Below are positions 12,652-22,691 of a DNA stretch of 64,000 nucleotides, one piece after another (positions within the stretch are counted from its first letter, which is position 1; each line of letters opens with the position of its first letter). Source of the stretch: Nematopogon swammerdamellus (Eukaryota > Arthropoda > Insecta > Lepidoptera > Adelidae); NCBI GenBank assembly GCA_946902875.1, contig OX336355.1:7337347-7401346 (forward strand), given 5' to 3'. Below the pieces are notes generated by a model. It saw only the letters and a program-made list of their open reading frames with translations, was not told the origin of the DNA and made no database searches. The translations under genes were made by a program, and so were the position numbers.

Positions 12652-13019
12652 TTGCGAGATACAATAGCTGCGAAATCCCGAAGTGTCCCGCGATCTAGAA
12701 CCGCCGCAGGGTTCCCGCCGTCCCCTTTCCACCTCCGCACCACGCGCACTGGGCAGGGATTGCATCCCTACACGCTGAACTTATCGCGGATGCGTACCGA
12801 TCGGTTCTGCAGATCTTTCCTCTACAAAACCGGTACACTCTGGAACGCTCTCCCTGCCCATATATTTCCTCCCAAGTACAGTCTCGGGTCCTTCAAAAGG
12901 AGCGTGAATGGGCACCTGTCAGGCCGGCATAGCATTCGCAACCCCGCATCCATACACCTCATGGGTGACTCGGGGCCATATGTCGCGCTGCCAATAAAAA
13001 AAAATAAAAAATAAAAAAA
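12652..13019 (+). pseudogene. LINE reverse-transcriptase C-terminal tail (family L2)
   Basis: The open frame at 12652-13014 contains FCRSFLYKTGTLWNALPAHI followed by FPPKYSLGSFKRSVNGHLSG. This is the hallmark C-terminal tail of CR1/jockey-type LINE reverse transcriptases (W-N-x-LP...FP....FK). It runs into an AATAAAAAAAAATAAAAAAT tail at 12995-13019, which marks the 3' end of the element. A related tail lies in reverse at 33038-33240 and broken pieces at 37575-38170. No catalytic part is present; this is a 5'-truncated insertion. Confidence 0.75.
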
Positions 13020-13481
13020 ATCTGGCGTTCACAGCTTTCTTCCTTGTTCCGTGTTTGAGTACCTACATTTCCATTATGAATATGAGTCAGATTTTCCGAG
13101 ATAAACTGAGTTATAGTGCATTTAGTATATTTGTTAAGCTTAAAGCTACATAATACCCGCTCGGCGAGTTAAGCTATTCGGACGATTATACCTGCATAGC
13201 TTCAGAAAATCCTCATATTTTATCCGTCTATTCTCCGAAGTGCGTCCAGACTCGTAAGTCGGCTTACGGCGGCGTTATGAAGAAAACACAAGGAGCCAAC
13301 TCGCGTAGGGTTCCCCGCGCCTCTTAAGCTTTGGCACAATAAGAGAGCGCCGACGCGGGACAAAGAGTGGAGGCTCGGGGCTTCGCTGAATAAAAGAACA
13401 GTCGCAGTTGTCGACAACTGACGCTTGAGGGCATTGCGTTGCGGAAACGGTTGCTATGCGACGACACGGCGGCGTACCGTG
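13020..13481. other. no gene seen
   Basis: Overlapping minus-strand open frames at 13220-13526 run into SINE B sequence and have no recognisable protein content. No gene is called. Confidence 0.4.
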
Positions 13482-13806
13482 AGTACCGTGTGGGGCCGGT
13501 ACTTTAAAAGAATAGCCCCACTGCATCTCTTCCCGTGTATGTCGTAAAAGGCGACTAAGGGATATGACTCCCTTCTCATATTACTAGGTGGTAGGGTTTA
13601 ACCCGCCCGGGTTGGTACCACCGCACTGAATGAAACGTCGGTCGAAACGGCTATGTAAATAGTTTGTGTTTTCCGTCCAGTTCAGTGTAGCCGGCACGAC
13701 CGAAGGGAAGCACTGACGTGGCACCAAGTTCAGCCTGTGTTATGGGCTGACATCACGGATGTTGTAGGTGATGTAGCCAACAGTGTCAGTATCCATAAAA
13801 AAAAAG
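13482..13806 (+). repeat. SINE family B copy 2
   Basis: Nearly complete body: GTGTGGGGCCGGTACTTTAA, CATGTCG-like GTCGTAAAAGGCGACTAAGG, GGTTGGTACCACCGCACTGA, TCCGTCCAGTTCAGTGTAGC, GACATCACGGATGTTGTAGG, and a poly-A tail after ATCCAT. It has the same structure as the copies at 14.7 and 24.5 kb but lacks a clear A-box head. Confidence 0.85.
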
Positions 13807-13989
13807 AGTGCACACATTCTGAACGCAGAGACGCTGAGAAACGATGTCGGGGTGAAATTAGTTTAACTAGCTTTTATAAAGCTTGCATGTTTGTCACCCG
13901 CACACCCTCACCCTCCCACACACACACATACGCAGACACACACTCATTCACTATAGGTACACTGAATACATAATTTGTCTTTATTAATT

Positions 13990-14352
13990 TACTAGCTTTT
14001 GCCCGCGGCTTCGCTCGCCTGAAAATCGTATTTAAAAAGAAGAAAGTATGTAAGCCCGCTACCGTACCTTTATTTCGGCGCGCGGAACAATTCGGTTTGT
14101 ATGAGAGCCACATGTTAGTGTAAGTGAAACAAAATTTTATTTAGCCTATCCTGTGTCCCGTATAGTTAAATGTGCTTGTACTAAGTTTCATCGAATTCGG
14201 ATGATCGGTTTAAGAGTTATGGAGGAACATACATACATACATACATACAGGAAAGATTTCTAAAAATCGTCAATTTAGTTTTACTATCATACATAGAGTC
14301 TACAAACGCAACATCTCATAAAACAAAGTAACTTACTCCATGACCATCCCTT
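13990..14352 (+). repeat. RTE-type LINE 3' end (family R), copy 2
   Basis: Begins CTAGCTTTTGCCCGCGGCTT and ends TTACTCCATGACCATCCCTT. It is followed by a (CAT)n run at 14353-14371. It is collinear with 1480-1850 along its whole length. A further start fragment (TTTTGCCCGCGGCTCCGC) is at 14686-14709, and an end fragment is at 30179-30203. Confidence 0.7.
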
Positions 14353-14711
14353 CATCATCATCATCATCATCAAAAAACCGTGACTCTTTTTACGTACTTT
14401 GGGAAGAGTTTCAGTTCTCGGCGGGGGCGTGTTTTATGCTAAATTCTCTGTAGGTCTTTTGTGGAGTTTCATTTATTAACATATCGTTAAGTTCACAATA
14501 CCTTTTCGACCCGCCCGCCGAAGCCTTCCGCACGACCTGTATACCCTTTCCTTCTTCGCCCCTTCCCTTCTGCCTCCTCGGCCGCCGGAGGAAGCAGGCC
14601 TTCCGACCCGCCAGCGACAGAGAGTAGGCCGCGGAGAGGATAACATCCACCAGCACGCAGGCGCTATGCTTTATTTCAAAAGCTACCTTTTGCCCGCGGC
14701 TCCGCTGCGGT

Positions 14712-15036
14712 CTTTTTTTTATTATGGAAACTGACACGGTTGGCTACATCACCTACAACATCCGTGATGCCAGCCCATAACACCGGGTGAACTTGGTGCC
14801 ACGTCAGCTTGCTTCCCTTCGGTCGTCCGGCTACACTGAACTGGACGGAAAACACAAACTATTTACATAGCCGTTTCGACCGACCTTTCATTCAGTGCGG
14901 TGGTACCAACACGGGCGGGTTAAACCCTGCCACCTAGTAATATAAGAAGGGAGTCATATCCCTTAGTTGCCTTTTACGACATACACGGGGAGAGATGCAG
15001 TGGGGCTATTCTTTTAAAGTACCGGCCCCACACGGT
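14712..15036 (-). repeat. SINE family B copy 3
   Basis: Reverse-oriented near-complete copy. On the plus strand it reads ATGGAAACTGACACGGTTGG, CATCCGTGATGCCAGCCCAT, TTCAGTGCGGTGGTACCAAC, and CGGCCCCACACGG at the far end. The T-run before ATGG (14713-14720) is the complement of its poly-A tail. Confidence 0.85.
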
Positions 15037-15161
15037 CTTGTCATGTTTGGGCGAAGGTTTCTGAACCGAGATTTTACAAACTGTTAACATGACATCAACT
15101 TAACCGTTAGTTCGTTCCATCGATCCCCTCCATCCTTTTCTCCTCTCGAACCCCTCTGAAA

Positions 15162-15290
15162 CTGGTATGAGTGGCTGAGTCAGAAGGGGAAAAGCACATG
15201 CTCCGGCCAGCCAATATCAAGTCTGATAAGGTATAGGTGCATACCGGAGACATCCCTCTGTGCATGTACCAGTAAAGAAAGACCCGTGTC
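15162..15290 (-). repeat. SINE family A fragment
   Basis: The sequence ACTGGTATGAGTGGCTGAGT, CATGCTCCGGCCAGCCAATA, then CATACCGGAGAC matches the tail half of the SINE A copies at 23319-23729 and 28786-29040. It is a truncated, diverged copy without the tRNA-like head. Confidence 0.65.
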
Positions 15291-16730
15291 TCTGTCGTAT
15301 CAATTAAAGTACACCAAAGCGGTCTCGAGTCTCGACAGTCTCGAGCTCCAAGCGCTACGGCGACAGTTCGCCAGAACGCAGCTCTTGATTCGCGAATAGG
15401 AATAAAGCTTGGGAGCCAAGCTGCAAGAAGTTATTTAAAATAATACTTCAGAGGGCGGAAGTGATCTCTCTCGCCGGTAGCGAGGCCGCTGCTTCACTTC
15501 CGGTTTAGCGTCGGACAGAGCTTTGTGTAGCGGGCGGCATAACCTCTCTCTCCCCCACCACCGCACCACCAGCGGTCGCCACCATATCTTTTCTACAATA
15601 CTCTATACACTTTATCGCCCTTTGTGCGGGATTGTAAAATTATGCAAGCGCGGCGTTCGAATTTCAATTTTCAACGGATATTTTCACTGACAGATATTTT
15701 ACAACCTTTTTTTGTTTTTGTTGGATTTCTCCTTTTTCGGGATAGGCAAAGGTCATTTATCAATTATACAGCATCGTCTTGTAATATTTATCGTCTGTTG
15801 TAATTCTTCTCTTAATCGTGAGAAACACAAAAATAATGTTAATTAGCGGCGCGCCCAACACACGCGCTCAGCCGCCATCTTTTCTTCCAAGTTTACATAC
15901 ATTATTTTTTATAAGACTTGCCATGTTCTATGGTACCTATATGCGCAATTTCACTCGATTCAAAACGTACCTACATGATATGTAGGTACATATGTGATAT
16001 TCTAACTGAAGGTGGAGATTTTAGAATAGAAGAAACTATTGCTGACATTTAAAAAGAAGTACAGAGTGCGTAAATGCAGACTTATCCCTATCTGGTGATT
16101 TAACTTTTTCAAGCCAAATTGTGAAATTGATGCTTAATACTCTCGTTAATACTTTCTATGGCTTTGTTTGCAAATTACAAGATCATTTATCCAAAGGCAG
16201 ACCCACCCACATTCATTTTCCCTCTCTCGTCCATTTGTTTCTCGCCACTCGCGTACAAATTGTCGCGCAGAGCCAGGCGATAAGTCTAAATTACGCCGCT
16301 ACGGAACCCTCGTAAATCATGACACTATATACGATACGACGCACGTGAGGACCAGCTGTGATGTAACATTGCGGAAGATACTTGGCCGCTGTGAAATTTG
16401 TGTGAAAGCCATGTCATTCAGATTATGTTTGACACCTACCTATGTATATAAGACGAAGGTCTACACACACTAGAAGAATACAAAAACAACAATAATACGA
16501 AAAGGCGGAGTGTGAGTAGGGGTGATATCTTCCAGTCAAGCTTTCAAGCAGACAAGTTAGGTTGCTCTTCTGACATACAATGTGATACGGGATTTTGCTG
16601 GTTAAAAAAACAGGATTTTTTCAAGTCGGAACGCTGCTGTTCACACCTGGCGGGTTCTTTATCCATTCCCTTATTGCACGCATGGTGAGTGCGAAAATTT
16701 TCGGGTTGCCGCTAAGGCTTAATTAAAAGA
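15291..16730. other. no gene; GC-rich patches and LINE-tail fragments
   Basis: At 15450-15560 and 15840-15900 there are CG-rich patches. The first holds an inverted pair GCGGAAGTGA / TCACTTCC (ETS-type sites). The second reads AAGATGGCGGC on the minus strand (YY1-like). Fragments at 16045-16115 and 16460-16552 resemble the LINE-tail block GGCGGACTTATC...TTCCAGTCAA seen again at 23.9, 30.9 and 61.05 kb. No coding exon was recognised. Confidence 0.4.
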
Positions 16731-17033
16731 ACAGCCTCGGTATAGCTCAGTGGTGCTATCGATCGAGCGTTCGAACCTTTGAGGCTGACCGTGGTTAAAA
16801 TTCGGTAGGTACGTCCGCTACCCTTATTTTCTTATTAGGTTATAGGGTTACCCGCGTACCACCGCACTGAGTGAAAGTTCGGTCGAAGCAGCTATGTAAA
16901 TAGTTCGTGTTTTCCGTCCAGTTCAGTGTAACCGGCACTACCAAAGGGAAGCACTTACATGACACCTAGTTCACCAAGGTGTTATGGGCTGACATCACGA
17001 ACGTTGTAGATGATGTAGACATAAAACAAATCA
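16731..17033 (+). repeat. SINE family B copy 4, with tRNA-like head
   Basis: This copy best preserves the head: CGGTATAGCTCAGTGG (A box TAGCTCAGTGG at 16743-16753), then CGAGCGTTCGAACC, and further on GTGGTTAAAATTCGG in B-box position. The body follows: ACCACCGCACTGAGTGAAAG, TCCGTCCAGTTCAGTGTAAC, GACATCACGAACGTTGTAG. It supports a tRNA-derived, pol III-transcribed origin for family B. Confidence 0.8.
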
Positions 17034-17330
17034 GGCTTAGGTGCGCAGTTTGTATAGTGCGTGTTTCTATAATACTTTCACGACCTGACACTGGTCGTAA
17101 TTTTCTGTTTAAAAGTATTGTTCTACTACGTGCAAATGATCTCTTTGTTCCGCATTTTCTCGCAAATGAAACGAATGGCATGTGACGTAAACTTCTCTAA
17201 AGACATTTATCATTCGTTCAATTTCATTATTTGCTCGGTACAAATCATCGCAGACTATCGTGGCGCACCCGCAACTCTGTGTATGTATTAACCCAAGTAT
17301 GGCTTTTTAATGTACTTACGTGTATTATTT
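17034..17330. other. no gene seen
   Basis: Unremarkable flank between the SINE and the Dong-like element. It ends in TGTATTATTT, which may be part of the target sequence. Confidence 0.5.
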
Positions 17331-20300
17331 ATCCATTTATTTACACATTTTTTTTTATATTAATTTTACATAATATTTACAAACTTAAAATCTAAAATTA
17401 ATACAAAAACAAATGGAGTTTCCACCACCGGCGGCGGGGCGAGCCCAGGCTACCGATGGTCGGGTCCCAAAGAGAGGAACCTCCGGACGATGCGTGCAGT
17501 GTCGAGCAGGGCTGCCTTCTGGATCTGGCCCTTGACCCAACCACTCAGCGAGAGCCTCTCAAGGTGGTCGTCGAGGCTCTTCGCTATCAGCCCATGCGCC
17601 GAAACGACTATGGGCACAACGATCGTCGAGTCGACGGGCCACATTTTGGTAACCTCGTGCTGCAGATCCAGATATTTTAACATCTTCTCTGCTTCCTTAC
17701 TGACGAGGTTACCATCGTGCGGCACGGCGATATCGACGAGCGTTGCGCGCCTTGCCTCCCGGTCTACTATCACAATATCAGGCCTGTTCGCGAGAATAGT
17801 CCTGTCTGTGATAATGGACCGGTCCCAGTAGAGTGTGACATGACCGTTCTCGAGAACTGGCGGTGGATTGTACTTATAGTAAGGCACCTCAGTACCCACA
17901 AGGTTGAACTTTAAGGCAAGTTGCTGGTGGATAATCCTGGCTACTAGGTTGTGTCTATGCAGATACTCGGTGTTGGCAAGCTGCGAACAACCGGAAATCA
18001 CATGTCTGAGGGACTCGCCAGGTTGGTGGCAGGCGCGGCAGATGTCAATGGTGCCGTCCTTCATTATGTGTTTCCTATAGTTGTTCGTCTTGACAACCTC
18101 ATCTTGTATTGCAAAGACAAACCCTTCGGTTTCCCCGAAGAGGTCCCCGAAGCGTAGCCAGTGCACGGAAGCAAGTTGGTCTACATCCGGTCCCGTGAGA
18201 GACCGGAAGTACCTACCGTGCAGCTCCTTGCCTTTCCATACTTCCATGCGGTCCTCGGTGCTCAGTACAACCGGCTTCCGCCAGTTCTCTTTTCCCATGC
18301 TCAGCGGGGTAAGACCTTTATCGCTGGTGACGACATCGCGATGCATCTCACAAACATCAGTCTTTTCCAAAAAGTACTGACGGAGATTGCATACCTCGCG
18401 GTTGTGCAGGTTCTTGGCATTTAACATACCTCGACCCCCACACTTCCGCGGGATATACAACCTCATGACCGATGATCGTGGGTGATGCATACGGGATTTC
18501 GTCATCAGCGTCCTGACCTTTCTGTCCAGCGAGTCCAATTCGGTCTGAGTCCATCTGAGAATACCGAAAGTATATACGAGCACAGGCATGACCCAACCGT
18601 TATAGGCACGAATTTTATTGCCGCCTGACAAAAGGCTATTTAGTACTTTTGTAAGACGACAGAAAAACTTTTCCTTAACTGATTGTTTCATGTCCGTATC
18701 CCGTATGCTGAGAGCCTCCGATATTCCCAGATATTTATAAGTTTCGTCTTCGGAGAGAGCTCGAACATTCATGGACTCCGACAACTGTATGCCGCCGGAG
18801 TTCACGATCACACCACGTTCCACATGGATGGTCCCACATTTTTCCAAGCCGAACTCCATTCCAATGTCGTTGCTGAAGCCTTCAGTTATCTTCATCATCG
18901 ACATTAGTTCGGTGTCCGACTTGGCAAACAGTTTGAGGTCATCCATATAAAATAAGTGTGATATTCGAGAGCCTCCTCTTCGAAGACAGTAGCCCAGCTC
19001 TGAGTCCTCAAGCAGAGTGCTAAGAGGGTTCAGAGCCAGACAAAACCAAAGCGGACTCAGACTGTCTCCCTGGAAGATCCCCCGCCGTATGGGAATCCGG
19101 TCGTCTGCAGCCGAAGTCCGTTCGCCACCTGGTACACGAAGGATAGTACTCCATTGTTCCATACATGCGCCAAGGAATTGACAGATATTCGTGTCAGTTT
19201 TGTATAGTTCTAGTATCCTTAGCAACCATGTATGGGGCACGGAGTCAAATGCCTTCTTGTAGTCTATCCAGGCAGCAGACAGGTTCTTTCGATTGCGTCG
19301 GACCTGCTGACAAACGGTCATGTCCATAAGGAGCAGCTCCTTAGTACCGCGGGACCCAGCCCGACATCCATTCTGAGCAACGGACAAGATGTTATTGTCC
19401 ATTATGTGAATTGATATTTTGTGCGTCAGAATGGATGTCAGGAGCTTGTAGATGGTAGGCAAGCAAGTGATAGGTCTATAATTTTTAGGTTCCGCAGTAC
19501 TACCAGATTTATGGAGCAGGTGGGTGACACCAGTAGTCATGAACTCTGGGAGAACCCGATGGTCGAGGGCATCTTGGAATTGAACAGCCAAGCGGGAGTG
19601 GCAGCTTCTGAACCATTTCAGCCAGAAGTTCTGCAATCCGTCCGGCCCTGGAGATTTCCAGTTCAGTGCCTGGCGGATTGCAGAACCTACATCCTCTTCG
19701 CTGATATTTATGGCGGACATTGGTTCTATCGACTGACACACCCGCTGGACAACTCTCATCCATTCACCCTCGACGTGACAGACAGGATCCGACCAGATGT
19801 TTTTCCAAAATAAAGCATTTCCTTGCTCAGTCGGTCGGATCGTGTCTGTCGGTCGTTGGTTCGGGTGCTCCCAGTTCCGGTATACCCACCTTTGGTCACT
19901 CTGGAATCGACGATTCTGGTGATAACGGTCGACACGCTTCCTATAGCGACGGATACGTTGGGCCCACGCGCTAATTTGCTGCTTCAGGTCATCTATGCGC
20001 TCCGTGACTAGTGAGTGGAAGTTTGGCTGTGTCTGGCTTAATATAGCACCACCAAAAGCCTTCGTCACGAAGCGCATGATTTTCGGTCTGGTATTTCCAG
20101 ACCTGAAGCAGTATAGCTTTCCGATGAGGATCCTGGCCTCGCCGATACGTCGCTCGATCCGTAACTGCCACGCGGGAGCGGTGGTTGGCCTGGCGCGTGT
20201 GTCTCTAGATATATTCTCGAATTTCAAACGCGCCATGCGACAGGCAGCCACCGCCCCACAGTACAAGATCGAGTGAGTATCGGCGAGATCTACACTAGAC

Positions 20301-20757
20301 TCGATATATTGTTTTAGATATGAATCCAGGATCCTCACCATAATAAGATTTGTTTTATTCGTGGGCAACCTTGGTATCCGCAGCCTGTCATTAGTAGGTG
20401 CCGAGCGGTACTCCAGAATCGCCTCTTCAAGAGTCCTCCTCATGAACTCATTATCTTGGGTACTTACGATGCCCCCTACCACATCGCCACCCTCCTCGGC
20501 AGATGGTGGTGTCGGTACGGTTGCGGCTGTCACATCAGCAACGGTGGCGACAGCGGCAGCACCCCGCGCTCTCGCCGGAGGCGGCGGCGGGGCGCATGCG
20601 GCGTCCGGGCGTGCGGGCGTCGTGGCAGTGGCAGGGGGGAGCGCATCAAGGCGTAGTTGGTCAAGCACGGCGTCATCTACAAAATGGCGGTTTAGGATGA
20701 GCCGTACTTGATCTGATAGGCGCTGGGCTGAAACAGAGATGGTCGATTCCAAAGCCT
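17331..20757 (-). mobile_element. full-length R4/Dong-like non-LTR retrotransposon
   Basis: A minus-strand element about 3.43 kb long. It has a 5' end next to TAA repeats (plus strand ATTATTTATTATTATTATAC at 20761-20780), one long frame, and an AT-rich 3' untranslated region of about 120 bp ending near ATCCATTTATTTACACATTT on the plus strand. The Dong element of Bombyx is known to insert into TAA repeats, and the endonuclease type and target context fit that clade. No sure target-site duplication was identified because both flanks are TTATT-rich. Confidence 0.75.
17450..20752 (-). CDS. reverse transcriptase / restriction-like endonuclease polyprotein (R4/Dong-like)
   Basis: A 1100-residue frame without stop codons. 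The N-terminal 100 residues are Ala/Pro/Thr-rich. The reverse transcriptase domain spans roughly residues 380-680: AAWIDYKKAFDSVP near 497 carries the first catalytic Asp, and FYMDDLKLFA near 601-610 carries the YMDD pair. A CCHC knuckle, CRACHQPGESLRHVISGC, is near 904-921. A restriction-like endonuclease follows, with RPDIVIVD near 989-996 and LVDIAVP near 1004-1010. Known relatives nick DNA with this endonuclease and prime reverse transcription at the nick. The first codon of the open stretch is TTG, with an in-frame stop just upstream, so the true start is unclear: either an internal ATG or slight 5' truncation. No disabling mutation is visible, so the copy is recent and possibly active. 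Confidence 0.88.
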   Translation of the reverse strand: MESTISVSAQRLSDQVRLILNRHFVDDAVLDQLRLDALPPATATTPARPDAACAPPPPPARARGAAAVATVADVTAATVPTPPSAEEGGDVVGGIVSTQDNEFMRRTLEEAILEYRSAPTNDRLRIPRLPTNKTNLIMVRILDSYLKQYIESSVDLADTHSILYCGAVAACRMARLKFENISRDTRARPTTAPAWQLRIERRIGEARILIGKLYCFRSGNTRPKIMRFVTKAFGGAILSQTQPNFHSLVTERIDDLKQQISAWAQRIRRYRKRVDRYHQNRRFQSDQRWVYRNWEHPNQRPTDTIRPTEQGNALFWKNIWSDPVCHVEGEWMRVVQRVCQSIEPMSAINISEEDVGSAIRQALNWKSPGPDGLQNFWLKWFRSCHSRLAVQFQDALDHRVLPEFMTTGVTHLLHKSGSTAEPKNYRPITCLPTIYKLLTSILTHKISIHIMDNNILSVAQNGCRAGSRGTKELLLMDMTVCQQVRRNRKNLSAAWIDYKKAFDSVPHTWLLRILELYKTDTNICQFLGACMEQWSTILRVPGGERTSAADDRIPIRRGIFQGDSLSPLWFCLALNPLSTLLEDSELGYCLRRGGSRISHLFYMDDLKLFAKSDTELMSMMKITEGFSNDIGMEFGLEKCGTIHVERGVIVNSGGIQLSESMNVRALSEDETYKYLGISEALSIRDTDMKQSVKEKFFCRLTKVLNSLLSGGNKIRAYNGWVMPVLVYTFGILRWTQTELDSLDRKVRTLMTKSRMHHPRSSVMRLYIPRKCGGRGMLNAKNLHNREVCNLRQYFLEKTDVCEMHRDVVTSDKGLTPLSMGKENWRKPVVLSTEDRMEVWKGKELHGRYFRSLTGPDVDQLASVHWLRFGDLFGETEGFVFAIQDEVVKTNNYRKHIMKDGTIDICRACHQPGESLRHVISGCSQLANTEYLHRHNLVARIIHQQLALKFNLVGTEVPYYKYNPPPVLENGHVTLYWDRSIITDRTILANRPDIVIVDREARRATLVDIAVPHDGNLVSKEAEKMLKYLDLQHEVTKMWPVDSTIVVPIVVSAHGLIAKSLDDHLERLSLSGWVKGQIQKAALLDTARIVRRFLSLGPDHR

Positions 20758-20778
20758 GAAATTATTTATTATTATTAT

Positions 20779-20891
20779 ACACTCTTATTTCATCCATTTA
20801 TTTCCACATTTCTTTTTATACAATTTTAACTTTTTTTTTTTAATTAAAACCTAAAATTAATATAAAATCAAACGGAGTTAACACTCTTATT
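20779..20891 (-). mobile_element. 91-bp 3' fragment of a Dong-like element with 11-bp target duplication
   Basis: Bases 20790-20880 align with the 3' untranslated region of the adjacent full-length element (17331-17416). Both share CATCCATTTATTT-type, CTAAAATTAATA and AACGGAGTT / AATGGAGTT blocks, with about a dozen differences. The fragment is bounded by an exact direct repeat ACACTCTTATT at 20779-20789 and 20881-20891, the signature of target-primed insertion. Both sides continue into TTA repeats. It is a severely 5'-truncated second copy inserted beside the long one. Confidence 0.75.
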
Positions 20892-20898
20892 ATTATTA

Positions 20899-21075
20899 AC
20901 CTACTTCCCAAAAGGAGGAGGTTCTCAATTCGACTGTATGTTTTTTTTTGAATGTTTGTTACGCGATTACTTCGTCAATTGTGGGCCGATTTTGAAAATT
21001 TTTGGTTGGTAGGTCATACTTCAGAGATGGTCCCATATAAATTTTATCGAAATTGATTCAGCGGTTTTTTTATCT
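20899..21075 (+). repeat. GGAGGAGGTTCTCAATTCG repeat, copy 1
   Basis: Contains CTTCCCAAAAGGAGGAGG, TTCTCAATTCGACTGTATG, a T-run, TTACGCGATTACTTCGTCAA and GGCCGATTTTGAAAA. The same order with substitutions is at 39030-39215. I recognise this as a common lepidopteran interspersed repeat tail. The autonomous partner is unknown to me. Confidence 0.6.
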
Positions 21076-21700
21076 ACAATTCTTTACGTTCAACTCTTTT
21101 GCTTAATTACATTCCACTATATTAATCGAATCTCAAACATCCAAAGGTAGACTGTAAGGAGTATCTGTAAGGGATAAGTTCCTCTTTGCACCTTATGTAA
21201 ATGTTCTAATGTGCTTGTTACGGTTGAATGTTTCTTGGAGCAATAAAACATTTTCTATATATTCTACATTTTACAACGAGGTTTTTTCATCAGGATCGAC
21301 GTGGGAGCCTTCCAATTCAACTTGGACGGTTTGTGTACGCGACGAGGTCAGAATGGTAGATAGGAGAAGTCTAACTTTGGAGCTATAAATCACGATTAAT
21401 CAAAAGGGGACGAGTTACCTGAAACTTTGCCGGTTATACGCTTTTGGGCGTATCGATGTTGCCAGTTTTCGGATAAATGAACAACTCGTTCTGCAATTTG
21501 TTCCGACTGCGGTTATGAAAAAAACAAGTGAAAAAATTGAAGAGGCCTCAGCACCGCGGCACGTGGGAGATGCGTTGCCGCACTTGCAAGTGCGGCAACG
21601 CATCTCAGGCATCTCAGGCAGGCAGGCCGCTGCCCATCCGCTCGGAAGGCAGGCGTGACGTTGTGTGTTGATAATACAATTTTATTATAATATACTCTCT
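21076..21700. other. no gene seen
   Basis: Chance open frames only. A short local direct/inverted repeat around 21565-21625 (GATGCGTTGCCGCACTTG / CAAGTGCGGCAACGCATC, then CATCTCAGGCATCTCAGGCA) forms a small hairpin. Confidence 0.45.
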
Positions 21701-21704
21701 ATGA

Positions 21705-21832
21705 TACGGTAAGGTGGGACGACGACATCAAGTGCGTCGGCGGAAAGTAATGGTGCCGCACCGCTGAAGGCCGGGAGATTTAGAGGCATATGTGCAGCAG
21801 TAGAAGCATACGCGCTGACTGACTGACTACGA
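21705..21832 (+). pseudogene. RTE-type LINE C-terminal tail remnant
   Basis: The sequence GTAAGGTGGGACGACGACAT, AAGTGCGTCGGCGGAAAG, CCGCTGAAGGCCGGGAGATT, then GCATATGTGCAGCAGTAG matches the better preserved tail at 28421-28690. The encoded pattern RWDDDIK...G...A..R..W...EAYVQQW is typical of the RTE-clade C-terminus. It is truncated and contains stops. Confidence 0.6.
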
Positions 21833-21907
21833 AACAATGTTAATTTACAAGGATTCTGTATTTTATTATGGAAATGAAAAATGTACCTACTATTTTGATA
21901 AAAAAAA

Positions 21908-22398
21908 CCGGCCAAGTGCGAGTCGAACTCGCGCACCGAGTGTTCCGTATCGCCATGTCAGGGTCAGCGCCACTCACGCCATCTATCGCCATATTTATGA
22001 AATGCTTCATATTAGTTAAAATTCATGATTAGTTAAAATGCTTCATACTCTTTTCGGTAGATGGCGCGCATACACTTTTTCACTTTATTCTTTGGGAACC
22101 CCCGTGAATTTTTAATTTTTCTTATTTTTCTTATTTGTTGTTATATCGGCCGTAATGACACATAATATTCTGTCAAAATTTCAACGAGCTACCTATTACG
22201 GTCCAAGAGATTCGGACCTCGGACCGACAGACAGACAAGACAAGTGACGGCAGGGCTCGCGCGGTTTACCGCGCAAAAAAACCGGTTGCGGTGTGATAGT
22301 CTTACGACTAATACCTTTTCTCCTTCGCAGATACCAGACAGACAGACAAAGTAGGCTTAGTAATAGGGTCCCGTACTGGATACGGAACCCTAAAAATT
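21908..22398 (+). repeat. CCGGCCAAGTGCGAG-family repeat, long copy
   Basis: Starts ACCGGCCAAGTGCGAGTCGA, ACTCGCGCACCGAGTGTTCC and ends GGATACGGAACCCTAAAAAT. It contains about 110 bp of extra sequence (about 22235-22345) between two GACAGACAGA tracts. The 5' end is the best preserved in the window, giving the consensus start CCGGCCAAGTGCGAGTCG. Confidence 0.8.
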
Positions 22399-22490
22399 AA
22401 CTGAAACTTTGAAATAAGCGCAGTAGGAGCTGCTTCAGTGGAGCCGCCGCCGTATAAATTGTTTTCAGGCCATAGTTTCTTAGTATATAA

Positions 22491-22691
22491 ATTTTTTTTT
22501 TATGGAAACTGACACGGTTGGTTACATCACCTACAACGTCCGTGATGTCAGCCCATAACACCGCGTGAACTAGGTGCCATGTAAGTGCTTCCCCCTTTGA
22601 TCGTGCCGGCTACACTGAACTGGTGGGAAAACAAACTATTTACATAGCCGTTTAGACCGACGTTTCATTCAGTGCGGTGGTACCAACCCAT
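22491..22691 (-). repeat. SINE family B copy 5, truncated
   Basis: Plus strand reads TTTATGGAAACTGACACGGT, CAACGTCCGTGATGTCAGCC, TTCAGTGCGGTGGTACCAAC, then stops abruptly in the body. The promoter half is missing. A short palindrome CATATGGGTTATG-like region (22686-22735) follows. Confidence 0.75.

Noticed and set aside
19421..20711. plus-strand frames of 60-130 codons opposite the Dong-like gene
   Set aside because: Shadows of the minus-strand polyprotein; GC-rich antisense frames.
17450..20752. R2 element in rDNA
   Set aside because: No 28S sequence flanks it; the flanks are TTA repeats, and the reverse transcriptase motifs and target fit the R4/Dong type better.
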